Shown in pieces: positions 22,889 through 33,640 of a stretch of 64,000 bases of DNA. Numbering within the stretch: the stretch's first letter is position 1; every line of letters begins with the position of its first letter. The notes under the pieces were generated by a model that saw nothing but the letters and a program-made list of their open reading frames with translations, searched no databases and had not been told where the DNA came from. The DNA comes from Xenopus tropicalis. Taxonomy: Eukaryota > Chordata > Amphibia > Anura > Pipidae. The stretch lies in assembly GCF_000004195.4 (NCBI RefSeq), contig NC_030678.2:156212547-156276546 (forward strand), written 5' to 3'. A program made the translations under genes and the position numbers.

Positions 22889-23956
22889 GTCTAGGACAGC
22901 ACAACCCTGAGGGCAAAACAAAAACATATAAAAAAAACCAAACAAATAAAAAGTCTTATCTACTAAGAAGGGGCACTTCTTGGAAATTTTTTGCTAAAGT
23001 TTGGTACCCCAATACCACTCCACATTGCATACATGCCCTGAGATGGTTAATACCCCCAAAGCAGGGCCGGAACCTAGGGCCGAACGATGGGGGGTGCCAG
23101 GCAGGTACCTCTTCTTTTACCTACCTCTAGTTCCGGACCCTTTCCCCTCACTGCAGCAGCCCCGACACACCATGTTCGCACACGAAGGGGAAGGGGGCTG
23201 GTTGGCCAACCAGGTTGCCTAGGGCACTGCCCCAAAGGTCTGTATGCAATGACATGACATTGGCCAGAGCGAGCCTTGTGCCTTGGAATGCAGTATTACA
23301 ATCCCCAGCATTAATACAGTAAGTAAGCAGCACATTCACACGGTGTCTTTTTTCAAAGCACTCCCCTGTCTGTTTAAAGAGGAAAAAAGGAAGATAAACA
23401 TTCCATATAAACATATTTCCCCCTAACTGTAAAACAAACAAAAGCTGCAGGGATCCTACCTGCGTGTTTTAACTTGAAACCTACCTTTTGTCCTACTGTC
23501 TTTGAAATATTCTTCATTGCTGAACACAAACTGGTTTCCACTTTCCGACCATCAGAAATTCATGACAGCTCTATATGATGTGCTTAATACAACTTGCATG
23601 AAATGTGAATCTTGTCTTTGGTGAAGAGATTCTAATCAGAACCCCAAGCCCAAGTCTTGTCATCCTCACTAAAGAAGAGGGATTCCTTCGCCTGCGGTCT
23701 CTCCTGTGAATGACAAGGCTCCACCAAGACTTGCTCTGAATCTGCGGGAGAAGGAAATTGCTGATAACATATCAAAGCCTTCCAGCACATGACCACCTGT
23801 CTCAGGAAAGTATGCGGCTAAATATGAAGACTCTGATACTTCACTGCATTCCTGGCTTGTGAAATGCGTGAGGGATGAAGTTACTTTGCGGGAATTATAC
23901 AACTGGAATAAAATGTCACTTCCCTTATGGGTTTTACTGGGCTCGGAGACACACAG
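22889..23956. other. Intergenic, nothing recognised
   Basis: No gene or repeat family recognised. The 97- and 138-codon minus-strand frames here lack homology or splice support. Confidence 0.45.
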
Positions 23957-24183
23957 TAGAGATGAGCAAATCTGTCCTGTTTTGCTTTGCCCAAAAAAAT
24001 GCAAAACAGCTGAAAAATTCTTGAACCACAACTTATTTGACGCGACTGCAACTTTTTTTTTACGCAGCCGCAACTTTTCCAGCACAACAGTGACTTTTTG
24101 AACACGACCGTGACTTTTTCCTCACTTGACAAAAATTCACCAACTGCAGAATTTCACCTGGTGGAAATTTTCGCTCGTTACTA
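23957..24183. mobile_element. hAT-like MITE (TAGTGATGAGC family) with 8-bp duplication
   Basis: TAGAGATGAGCAAATC at the left, TTTTCGCTCGTTACTA at the right. Flanking ACACACAG (23949-23956) and ATACACAG (24184-24191) match at seven of eight. Same family as 28507-28804 and 47469-47683. Confidence 0.8.
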
Positions 24184-24327
24184 ATACACAGCCCAAACAT
24201 ATTTAATAGTAATTCTAATAGTACACAAAAGCCACAGATATCCTGTAAATCATATGTTTATAAACAGTGCTTAGTGATGTCAGCTTATTGTATCAGTGTG
24301 CCATGTAAGAGGAATTCTACACGGTTG

Positions 24328-24435
24328 TCTGAATTCCAAAGAGGACATAGCAATGGTGCCTGTCAAGATCGGGTGCCTGTGGTGAAAACTGTTATGCTGT
24401 TTGGTGTATCCAGAGAAACCGTGTGTAAGGTTATA
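24328..24435 (+). pseudogene. Remnant of a second Tc1-like transposase (helix-turn-helix)
   Basis: One frame reads SEFQRGHSNGAC...VKTVMLFGVSRETVCKVI, which fits the N-terminal DNA-binding domain of another Tc1 lineage (pattern FERGxIVGA...KTATLLGVSRATVSKV). The flanking sequence is degraded, and the rest of that element is not recognisable. It is clearly a different, older family from the intact Tc1 that starts about 100 bp downstream. Confidence 0.6.
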
Positions 24436-24530
24436 TAACGCACAATGCTCGAGGAGACGGCATGTCTGCAAGCAAGGAGATAGTGACTGATATAACATAA
24501 CAGGAGTATAGTCACAACTGCATATATATA

Positions 24531-26162
24531 CAGTGGTGTGAAAAACTATTTGCCCCCTTCCTGATTTCTTATTCTTTTGCATGTTTGTCACACTTAAATG
24601 TTTCTGCTCATCAAAAACCGTTAACTATTAGTCAAAGATAACATAATTGAACACAAAATGCAGTTTTTAAATGAAGATTTATGTTATTAAGGGAGAAAAA
24701 AAACTCCAAATCTACATGGCCCTGTGTGAAAAAGTGATTGCCCCCCTTGTTAAAAATAACTTAACTATGGTTTATCAATTTCAATTTTCAATTTCAATAT
24801 CAATTTCTGTAGTCACCCCCAGGCCTGATTACTGCCACACCTGTTTCAATCAAGAAATCACTTAAATAGGAGCTACCTGACACAGAGAAGTAGACCAAAA
24901 GCACCTCAAAAGCTACACATCATGCCAAGATCCAAAGAAATTCAGGAACAAATGAGAACAAAAGTAATTGAGATCTATCAGTCTGGTAAAGGTTATAAAG
25001 CCATTTCTAAAGCTTTGGGACTCCAGCGAACCACAGTGAGAGCCATTATCCACAAATGGCAAAAACATGGAACAGTGGGGAACCTTCCCAGGAGTGGCCG
25101 GCCGACCAAAATTACCCCAAGAGCGCAGAGACAACTCATCCGAGAGGCCACAAAAGACCCCAGGACAACATTTAAAGAACTGCAGGCCTCACTTGCCTCA
25201 ATTAAGGTCAGTGTTCACGACTCCACCATAAGAAAGAGACTGGGCAAAAACGGCCTGCATGGCAGATTTCCAAGGCGCAAACCACTTTTAAGCAAAAAGA
25301 ACATTATGGCTCGTCTCAATTTTGCTAAAAAACATCTCAATGATTGCCAAGACTTTTGGGAAAATATCTTGTGGACCGACGAGACAAAAGTTGAACTTTT
25401 TGGAAGGTGCGTGTCCTGTTACATCTGGCGTAAAAGTAACACAGCATTTCAGAAAAAGAACATCATACCAACAGTAAAATATGGTGGTGGTAGTGTGATG
25501 GTCTGGGGTTGTTTTGTTGCTTCAGGACCTGGAAGGCTTGCTGTGATAGATGGAACCATGAATTATACTGTCTATCAAAAATTCCTGAAGGAGAATGTCC
25601 GGCCATCTGTTCATCAACTCAAGCTGAAGCGATCTTGGGCGCTGCAGCAGGACAATGACCCAAAACACACCAGCAAATCCACCTCTGAATGGCTGAAGAA
25701 AAACAAAATGAAGACTTTGGAGTGGCCTAGTCAAAGTCCTGACCTGAATCCTATTGAGATGTTGTGGCATGACCTTAAAAAGGCGGTTCATGCTAGAAAA
25801 CCCTCAAATAAAGCTGAATTACAACAATTCTGCAAAGATGAGTGGGCCAAAATTCCTCCAGAGCGCTGTAAAAGACTCGTTGCAAGTTATCGCAAACGCT
25901 TGATTGCAGTTATTGCTGCTAAGGGTGGCCCAACCAGTTATTAGGTTCAGGGGGCAATTACTTTTTCACACAGGGCCATGTAGGTTTGGATTTTTTTTCT
26001 CCCTAAATAATAAAAACCCTCATTTAAAAACTGCATTTTGTGTTTACTTGTGTTATCTTTGACTAATAGTTAAATGTGTTTGATGATCAGAAACATTTTG
26101 TGTGACAAACATGCAAAAGAATAAGAAATCAGGAAGGGGGCAAATAGTTTTTCACACCACTG
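24531..26162 (+). mobile_element. Complete Tc1-type DNA transposon, 1632 bp
   Basis: Terminal repeats of about 215 bp: CAGTGGTGTGAAAAACTATT at the left and its inverse at the right end. Each carries an inner direct repeat: GTGTGAAAAAGTGATTGCCC at 24724-24743, and the inverse of GTGTGAAAAAGTAATTGCCC in 25953-25972. This is the IR/DR layout known from Sleeping Beauty-like elements. It sits in TATATA with a TA on each side (24529-24530, 26163-26164). One uninterrupted transposase gene lies between the repeats. The two repeats differ at only a few places, so the insertion is fairly young. Confidence 0.95.
24922..25944 (+). CDS. Tc1-family transposase, intact, 340 aa
   Basis: Cut-and-paste transposase that would bind the terminal repeats and move the element at TA sites. 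Residues ~10-50 and ~64-107 form two helix-turn-helix domains, separated by a GRPTK-type AT-hook at 59-63. A basic stretch around 117-126 could be a nuclear signal. The DDE catalytic residues are present: D153 (WTDETKVELFG), D244 (QQDNDPKHTS) and E279 (SPDLNPIEMLW), giving the canonical 34-residue D-E spacing. The glycine-rich box YGGGSVMVWGCF spans 187-198. Length (340) equals that of full-length relatives, and no stop or frameshift is seen. The region at 161-170 (GRCVSCYIWR) deviates from the usual polar sequence there, so activity is uncertain. The start is the first ATG after the left terminal repeat. Confidence 0.95.
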   Translation: MPRSKEIQEQMRTKVIEIYQSGKGYKAISKALGLQRTTVRAIIHKWQKHGTVGNLPRSGRPTKITPRAQRQLIREATKDPRTTFKELQASLASIKVSVHDSTIRKRLGKNGLHGRFPRRKPLLSKKNIMARLNFAKKHLNDCQDFWENILWTDETKVELFGRCVSCYIWRKSNTAFQKKNIIPTVKYGGGSVMVWGCFVASGPGRLAVIDGTMNYTVYQKFLKENVRPSVHQLKLKRSWALQQDNDPKHTSKSTSEWLKKNKMKTLEWPSQSPDLNPIEMLWHDLKKAVHARKPSNKAELQQFCKDEWAKIPPERCKRLVASYRKRLIAVIAAKGGPTSY

Positions 26163-27457
26163 TATATATACATATAAGGTTAATTTCCCTATGGCTTGGT
26201 CTATCCCCTTCTAGACTATTTTCCCTATTTTTGTTAGTCCATGCACCTGTATTTACCTGGGTGGGATAGTTATTTCCCTATTGGCCCAGGGAAGAATGAT
26301 CATTGCCTGACACTAAAAAAATACTTTTTAAATTATTAATTTATATAGAAAATATCCCTATGGTTCATGTTGATCATTGTTCACTGACAGGGCTGCTTTT
26401 GTAAGTAACTTTTGCTTGAAGTTCTTTAATATACTGGATGGAGCCCAGGGCTCTTCCTCTTTGCCTTCATCTTCTGACCGGGGTTGATGTCTGCTGGGGA
26501 GCCTGGGACAATAAGGCTACACTAAAGAGGGTACACTAAAGGGACAGCCCCTTAAGTTAAATAGGGGAACAGGGACTCTGTAATTGAGGTGCTTGGACAG
26601 CAATAGCATCAGCTTTATCATAGACAGTTTTGAGCTCCAATGTAGGATTGATAGCTGGAGGTAGCTCCTGCTAGGTACTTCTGTGTCAAGGCTCAGTGGC
26701 CCTCCCTGGGGTTGAAGTCAGGACCAAGGAGGAAGCTGAGTTCAGAAAATCCAGTGCACAGTATCCAAGGGATAAAGAAAGCTGTATTCAGGCAAAAGGT
26801 TGAGGCAGGCAGCAATCGACATATTCAGGAACAAGGCAGAAAAGCCAGGAAACCGGTAGATCCAGTCAGAACTGCAATTCAGCTGCACCCAGGAACTTCA
26901 TGAAGAAAGACCTATATTTGGACATTGTACATAGGTCTTAAGTGTCTATTTATTTTGAATTTTAATGCAACCACAATGTGCTGATGTCATGTGGTGCTCT
27001 GACGCCATGCTGAGCCCATGGGGGGGCGCCATCTTAATCAGACCGCTCCTGACATACTGCTCATACAATGAAGGAACCACTTCTCCCTGAGGTTTACTCT
27101 TGGGGGTATCTGGCCCACTATCTTGTAATTCTATAAAGGTGCATCTTTAGCCTACCATGCTGTGTTCCTAGTGGTGCAAATGTCATGCTCTGCCTATAAT
27201 GTATTATTGTATTTTATTTACCTATGGGTTTTGCCATGTGGTGCTGCTAAATAAGCCTTTTGTTCCACTGACGTCCTCTCTATTTCTCTTGTGCATCTAA
27301 CAGCGACACAACACCACTTCTTCCTCCGCACAACATTGTGAGAACCCAGCTGAGAAAGAGAGTCTGAATGTAACTGATGTTTATACCAGCTAAGCTAGAG
27401 CCACATTCTAGGTCAAGATAGACTATATATATATATATATATACAGTATGGTTTGTC
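26163..27457. other. Intergenic, nothing recognised
   Basis: No gene or repeat family recognised apart from a TA microsatellite at 27424-27443. Confidence 0.4.
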
Positions 27458-27493
27458 CCTGAGGAAGAGCACAGTTGGTGCTCGAAACGTTGG
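27458..27493 (+). other. Hammerhead-like core motif in a dispersed repeat
   Basis: CTGAGGA, then a perfect 6-bp hairpin (GAGCAC, loop AGTTG, GTGCTC), then GAAAC. This is the order of a hammerhead core (CUGAUGA, stem II, GAAA) with one change in the first box. Stems I and III and a cleavage site are not evident. The repeat continues with a T-run, AATAAAAAAAA and unique sequence. Confidence 0.4.
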
Positions 27494-28108
27494 ATTTTTT
27501 TCATTAATAAAAAAAATTTTTGTCTTCTAACTAAGTCCCTGTGTGTGCGGCTCACTGTCTTTATACATGTTTTTTGCAAGCACCCGGGGTAGTTGATTAT
27601 TATTAGGGTGTGCTCTGTCTTTTTCTGTATATATATATATATTTATATTTAATAGTTTAACAGTGTTTATATATCAGTTGCCCACAAACCTTTCTTGAAC
27701 TTGTTTCATGGGATTACATCCCCCTTTCCTATAATATCTGCACAGTTTACTAAAGACTTCTAGCAAATACCCATTTTGGGTTTCCACTTGTATAACACTT
27801 GTACACATAAGCTCATTTGAAAGTATTTCCTTTTCAGCAAAATACAAATTTAAAATTAGTGGTCCAGCTACTTTTACCAAACAACACACTGAAGGCAGTG
27901 CTAATAGACTGCATGATTCATCCCTTACACTATTTCCCAATGGCATTTGGGATTTATGCTTGGAGAATGCTTAAGGAAGCCTACAATCCTGAGGTCCTGG
28001 TCCCAACAGCTGAGGATCTGTAATGATCTGCACAGCATTATAATGGCATTCCTTAAGCCCCATTATCATTCTACATGGTGTTAAAGCCAGTAATTCTGTT
28101 GACATAAT

Positions 28109-29276
28109 GGGCCTGATTCACTAAAGTGCGATAAAATGTGCGCTATTTTTAGTGTGCGCTATAAATTTTACCTTGTCTTAATTTTGGCGATTTTTCGCAC
28201 AATTCACTATAAGCATACTTGCGCTTTTTTACGCGCGATATTGCATGCGTTATTTAACTCGCGAACTATTTCAATGCGGTATTTGCCGGTACATGCGCTA
28301 AATTACGCACGCGAATAGTCGCCGCATATGAATGGTAGCATAGAAATAGTGTATAAAAATTGTCGCCACATATAAATAGTGTATATAAATATTAGCCACA
28401 TATAAATGGTAGCATATAAATGGTATCATATAAATATTAGCCACATATAAATGGTAGCATATAAATGGTAGCATATAAATAGTAGATGCTTATAAATAGT
28501 AGCCACTAGTGATGAGCAAATGTGTTCTGGTTATCTTTAGTGAAAAATTAGCAAATCTTTCGAAAGATCCACGAAACGGCAAAAATGTTGTGCGGGCAAA
28601 AAAATTGTTGCCCGTGACTATTATTTTTTGACACTTGTATAAATTTTTGGATGTGCGTTGAATTTTTGTGTGGCGAATTTTTTCATGCGTTTTGCCATTG
28701 GCGGATTGTTTTGCGAAACGCATGAAAAAATCCGCCGCGAAAAAATTCAACGCACGTCCAAAAATTCGCTGCGAATCCATGCCTGGCGAAACATTTCATC
28801 ACTTGTAGCCAAATATAAAAAGTCGCGCAAATGAACGCACGCCATGTTAGCCATACACGCCAATACTTGCGGAAAATTACTGTATTAAAAATGAACATTT
28901 CGCTGCAAACTGGCGGCTGCGTCACTCTAGGGGAAACACATACTTGAATAAATCCCACTGCAAAGTCCATATTTTATTGCAAAAAACTCATTTACTGTAC
29001 TTTTCTATAATTTTTCGCCTGCCTGTAGTAGGAGTTAATTTTCGCATAGCCGAATGCGATATTTAGCGCGCAAAAGTTATAGTGAATCATGCGATCGTAT
29101 TCTTTTCAGCGCGGAAATTAACGCATGCGGTAAAACTAGCGCGAGAAATACCGCATGCGAAAATGGTGATTTATCGCACGCGATAATACTATGGTGAATC
29201 GCGCGCAAATTATCGCGTCTTTTTTACCGCAAAAAAGCGTGCAATAATTTTTATCGCACTTTAGTGAATCAGGCCC
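28109..29276. mobile_element. Long CpG-rich palindromic MITE (1.17 kb)
   Basis: GGGCCTGATTCACTAAAGTG at the left is mirrored by CACTTTAGTGAATCAGGCCC at the right. The arms (TGCGATAAAA..., rich in CG steps) pair over long distances. The centre has ATATAAATGGTAGC-type tandem blocks (28330-28500) and a younger hAT-like insertion at 28507-28804. AAT occurs on both sides. No coding potential, superfamily uncertain. Confidence 0.85.
28507..28804. mobile_element. hAT-like MITE nested, 8-bp duplication
   Basis: Starts TAGTGATGAGCAAATG and ends ACATTTCATCACTT. Flanking GTAGCCAC (28499-28506) and GTAGCCAA (28805-28812) match at seven of eight. Inserted into the element at 28109-29276, so it is younger than its host. 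Confidence 0.85.
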
Positions 29277-30485
29277 AATATGTGACCAGATACATTCAAG
29301 AGAATAATTGTTTCCATGAAGAGATGCAATTTTTCAGGAAGACAGGACATTTATACTTGGGTTGACATGACTTGTGCTTTTACAATGCGGATTGTGGATT
29401 TCAACTAGAAATACCTGCTTTTTATTAGAAAGGTCCCCTAGGTAAATTAGTTCTAAAGGAAAGTTAAAGTAAGAAAACATTTAAATGGTTATCTCGTAGA
29501 GCTCTTCTAAGTAAAGGGGAGCTGTTACATGAAAACATTATAGCAGATAAAATATCTTATGGTGGCCCCGTGTCCTTGTGGGCACTTTTGCTGGCCTACT
29601 GTAATTATTCAAATGTTCTGGCTCAAGATTTTCTGTTCTCACCACTTTTCAAACTTATCACATAGACATATATGTGTATCCAAAGCAAACTCTTTAGGTG
29701 CTCACACCAAAATAAGTAGCTCCTAAACGGTACCACAGGAGAGCACGTCACGATATTTATAGAGGTACTGGACTTGCCACTATGGGCCCCTTTCCAATCC
29801 ATGACAGCTGAGTGGCCAGTGTTGGCAATGGCTTTCACGTTTGGACTGGGATGCAGTAGAATTGTGATGACAAGGGTCATGATCCATGCTGTCAATGCAA
29901 CAAGATGGCCTAAGGAATATTACCCTAACCTTGTGTTATCATTCAACATCTGGATGTTATAGTAGGCCTCATAATGAGGAACAGCTGGCATGTCAATCTT
30001 CAAACCACAATCCACCTACTTCCCAAAGTACAGACTTGTGTGGCCTTTTCTACTAATTTCTTCTAGGTTCTTCTAGATAGAACATGAGGGGCTTGTGTTT
30101 TTTCTCCAGCCTCAACAGCTTCTTCTGTGTAAGTAATGGTCTGTGTTGGAGAACTACGCACAGGCACAGACCTCCCAGTGTCGTCTCTACAGAACAAAAC
30201 TTCCTAGTGTAATACTTATTCTGTTCCAGGAAACACACATTTACAAACACGATGGAAAGGTCGAACATCACCTTTCCACAGTAATGTCTGGATACACAAG
30301 TGAAATACTTCAGTGCTAAAAAATGAAATGGGAGCACCAGTGATACCAGTGATACCAGTGATACCAGTGATACCTTTGCATTTTCCTTTCTGGGACATTT
30401 GCTTTAATCCTGGGTATTTATGCAAGCAGCTTAGCTACCTTGGGTTTTCTGATGTTTGTCCTCATCCTTAACTGGAGACAAACTG
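29277..30485. other. Intergenic; short 9-bp tandem repeat only
   Basis: A CAGTGATAC unit (9 bp) repeats four times at about 30338-30374. Nothing else recognised. Confidence 0.5.
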
Positions 30486-30741
30486 AGATGGGAGGGACCC
30501 ACCAAAAATCCTTGGACCAAGGGCCCTCTCTCAAAACTTTAATTCCACCTCTCCTCCCTCAACCTCTTTATTATCCTAGTCTCTTTTCCCTACATACTAT
30601 ATTGTGTCTTTACATCTGTTATGCCTCTTTGCTCCCATACATAGCAGGTAATGACCATAAAATAGCCAAATACAAGATGCCCACTGACACCTGGGCCCAC
30701 CGGCAGTTTTCCTCGATTACTGGTGGGCCAGTCCAACACTG
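30486..30741 (-). mobile_element. MITE with CAGTGTTGGACTGG end (hAT-like)
   Basis: The reverse complement starts CAGTGTTGGACTGGCCCACC and contains CACCGG...GTGGGCCCAGGTGTCAGTGG, matching 6352-6629. The left limit (GGAGGGACCCACC) is approximate. Confidence 0.65.
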
Positions 30742-32071
30742 GCCTTAACTGAGCATATAGGACTTTTTCCTTTGATATTTATTTGAATAAATGCCTAATA
30801 CTATGAACAACTGAATTATCATCTCAGCACCCCTAACTTGCTGCTCGGGCATTATCTCAGCTTCATCCTTGCGCCAGAGTACGCCTCTGGACCAGCACCA
30901 GGTTCCATTTCAGCCATGCCAATTTATCAAGTAAGTTACTTCATGCACAACACAAACAAATTGGAATTTCTGTTGCAGAGTAGTTGACAATGAAAAACAT
31001 TCATTCAAGTTCAATAATTAATGTGTAGCCCATAGTTGATCAAGAGATTGGAAAACAACATGAAAATTCCATACATGGAACCCCTGGAGCTATGTTTCAT
31101 GCTTGTGTTGCTCCTCACCTCTTTTTACATTTAGATGTGGCTCGTGGGTAAAGAAGGTCGGAGACCTTTGATATAGAGCTTCCTTTCCAATGTACAATAT
31201 GCCAGTGTGGCTATTGTTTCTTTAAAACTGAGAACTTACATTCCATTTATTACTTAGTTTCCATTCTTTGCACTTTTCCTAGTGCTAATAGTTCTAATAT
31301 GCAAGCCATAGAGGGATACAGGCTTTGGCTTTAGGAGGATTGTGAATGTTGTAGCTCAACAGCATCTGAGGGGATGTTCAAGCCTAATATAGACCCTCAC
31401 TTATTTTTTTGTTAGAGAAAACGACATTCACTATTCATATAATGCCTGTCATCACTATACAAACCCCTATAATATGAAACTTCTTTGTAACATTCTTAAA
31501 CCAACAATATTTGGCGATTAAACCTTTTATTTAGTGCTATGACGGAAATAGGAAACACACACTCGCACATATGCATTACAAGCTAATAAAACTGTAAATG
31601 ATCTCAAAGTTGTGCAACACCTCAGTAATGGGCACAGTCATTGCCAGGCACCATTGGCTTCAAATCAGAGAGAAAGAAATTGGTATCATTACTGGTTTGC
31701 TGTCAGGGAACTGTTCCTGCTAGACCTTTGACATAGTTTCATGAGTGCTGGAGACAGGTCAGATTGGAAGGGAAGAAAAAAATGTACATTTCTGGAAGTC
31801 GTGCCTAAAACACCCAGACCACATCCTTGGCAATCACTTGGAAGGGTAAAACTCTAATATTCTGTGCCCATATTATTAAAGAGACCAGTGGTGTAACTAG
31901 AAGTTACTGACAAGAAGTCCTTGTAGGAACAATAACGATATTTTTATGTCTCTGTTTATCAGGCAATGCCACGCAGAGCGCCCTGTACTTACTGGCCCCA
32001 CCTGCAGTCTCTTTCCTCTATAGTCTGGACCTTGTCCAAATTATTGATAAACTTGCCTCAGGCCAGGGATG
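30742..32071. other. Intergenic, degraded repeats
   Basis: 31086-31180 (TGCTTGTGTTGCTCCTCACC, GGTCGGAGACCTTTG) looks like an old hAT-like MITE remnant. Nothing else recognised. Confidence 0.4.
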
Positions 32072-32517
32072 TTACATAGTTACATAGTTACATAGGGTTG
32101 AAAAAAGACCAGAGTCCATCAAGTTCAACCCATCCGAGTAAACCCAGCATCCACAACCCACACCTACCAATCTATACACTCACATACATAAACTATATAT
32201 ACAACCACTAATACTAACTGTAGATATTAGTATCACAATAGCCTTGGATATTCTGCTTGTTCAAGAACTCATCCAGGCCCCTCTTATAGGCATTAATAGA
32301 ATCTGCCATTACCACATCTCTAGGAAGGGCATTCCCCAACCTCACTGCCCTCACCGTGAGAAACCCCCTACGCTGCTTCAAATGGAAGCTCCGTTCCTCT
32401 AATCTAAAGGGGTGACCTCTGGTGCCTTGGTGGTTTTTATGGGAAAAAAGAACATCCCCCATCTGCCTATAATCCCCTCTAATGTACTTGTACAGAGTAA
32501 TCATGTCCCCTCGCAAA
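32072..32517 (-). mobile_element. 5'-truncated CR1 LINE
   Basis: The minus strand encodes the extreme C-terminus of a CR1 ORF2 (RGDMITLYKYIRG, RAVRLGNALP, KRGLDEFL), followed by a 3' UTR that ends in an 8-bp ATGTAACT-type tail (32072-32095 on the plus strand). Reverse transcriptase and endonuclease are absent. Diverged from the copy at 43362. Confidence 0.9.
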
Positions 32518-33138
32518 TACAGAGGAGGCAGACCCTGCAGTTGCAGGGGACCCAGGAGTGTAGAGGACCCACTAAGCTCTATATCTTGGTAGAATAGTTT
32601 TTTAACTTACCAATGTTTTGGGGCCCTCAATTGCATTTGCTGTTAGTACCAGTAACATCTTGTTTCTCCACTGCCTTAGGCAGAACCTGGAAATAGCCAC
32701 TTCTGGTAACTTAACAAGCTGAATTTCCAGCCTGGATACACTAGCTGGGTCTGCTTTCTCAGGCAGCAGCATCAGAATCATCCCTTATATGTTTGTATGT
32801 ATGAAGAGCCTACAATCTGGTTAGAAAACCAAACCTAAAGCTTACCTCTTAAAGTTACCAGAAGTGGCTTTTTGCCAGATGAGTGCTGTTTGGTAGAGGC
32901 TTAGAAAGAGAGAGAGAGGGACTAGATACCAGAGGTACAACCCTGCAAGAGAAGCAAAAGTGAAAATACATTGAGTTCTACAGTAGACTGATGGAATTTA
33001 AAACTAAAAAAAAGAAAATCTGGAGATGTTTCCTTGCTTTGCCCCATTTTGGCTTGGTCTTCAAGTCACAACTCTACTGGCTTTTTGTAATGGCATTATA
33101 ACGCAATGGAAGGACTTTGGGATCGAGTCCTGCAGTGG
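32518..33138. other. Intergenic, nothing recognised
   Basis: No gene or repeat family recognised. Confidence 0.4.
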
Positions 33139-33640
33139 GTTAGGTACAGGGTCGGACTGGGGCATGAAGGGCCCACCGGGGCTCCCGCCCCAGGGGCCCT
33201 GCAGGTGCCCATGCCCCCCCGGAGGGGCCCCCCACCCGACGTCCTACCCCGAGCATGTAAATTTAACTCGTCAGGGCAGGAGCGGTTGGGTATGGGGAGC
33301 ACCGGCAAGGGTCGAGTCTAGGCCACCAGTCTGACCCTGGTTAGGTACCAGTGGAATACCCACAAAACGGTTAGTACTTGGCCAAAATTATACAAATTAT
33401 ATAATACTTTATGTCCCAACCATGTGGGTGGGCCACTGGTACCTTTTAATTGCAGTGGTGCGGGCTACAAGGAGCAAACATTCTGGGAGATAATAACAAA
33501 ACTTCAAACTGAACCAGAAATCCTGCAGCGGTTGGGTAACGTGGGTACCAGCAAAATACCCACAAAGAGTCCAGTACTCGGCCAGAATATACTTTATGTC
33601 CCAGGTACCCTTTAGCTGCAGTGGGGTGGGCTATAGGTGG
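33080..33640 (+). repeat. Diverged tandem duplication, interrupted
   Basis: CCTGCAGTGGGTTAGGTACC...AATACCCACAAAACG...CTTGGCC...CTTTATGTCCCA recurs as CCTGCAGCGGTTGGGTAAC...AATACCCACAAAGAG...CTCGGCC...CTTTATGTCCCA. The first copy is split by the MITE at 33147-33339. Confidence 0.6.
33147..33339. mobile_element. hAT-like MITE with perfect GTTAGGTA duplication
   Basis: CAGGGTCGGACTGG at the left, CCAGTCTGACCCTG at the right. GTTAGGTA occurs exactly at 33139-33146 and 33340-33347. The 193-bp GC-rich interior gives unsupported open frames. Same group as 6352-6629. Confidence 0.9.

Noticed and set aside
22590..22916. 108-codon minus-strand frame
   Set aside because: Lies almost wholly inside the hAT-like MITE at 22606-22888.
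23669..24085. 138-codon minus-strand frame
   Set aside because: Runs into a hAT-like MITE (from 23957) and has no recognisable domain.
33026..33334. GC-rich 70-102 codon frames on both strands
   Set aside because: Span the hAT-like MITE at 33147-33339; composition artefact.
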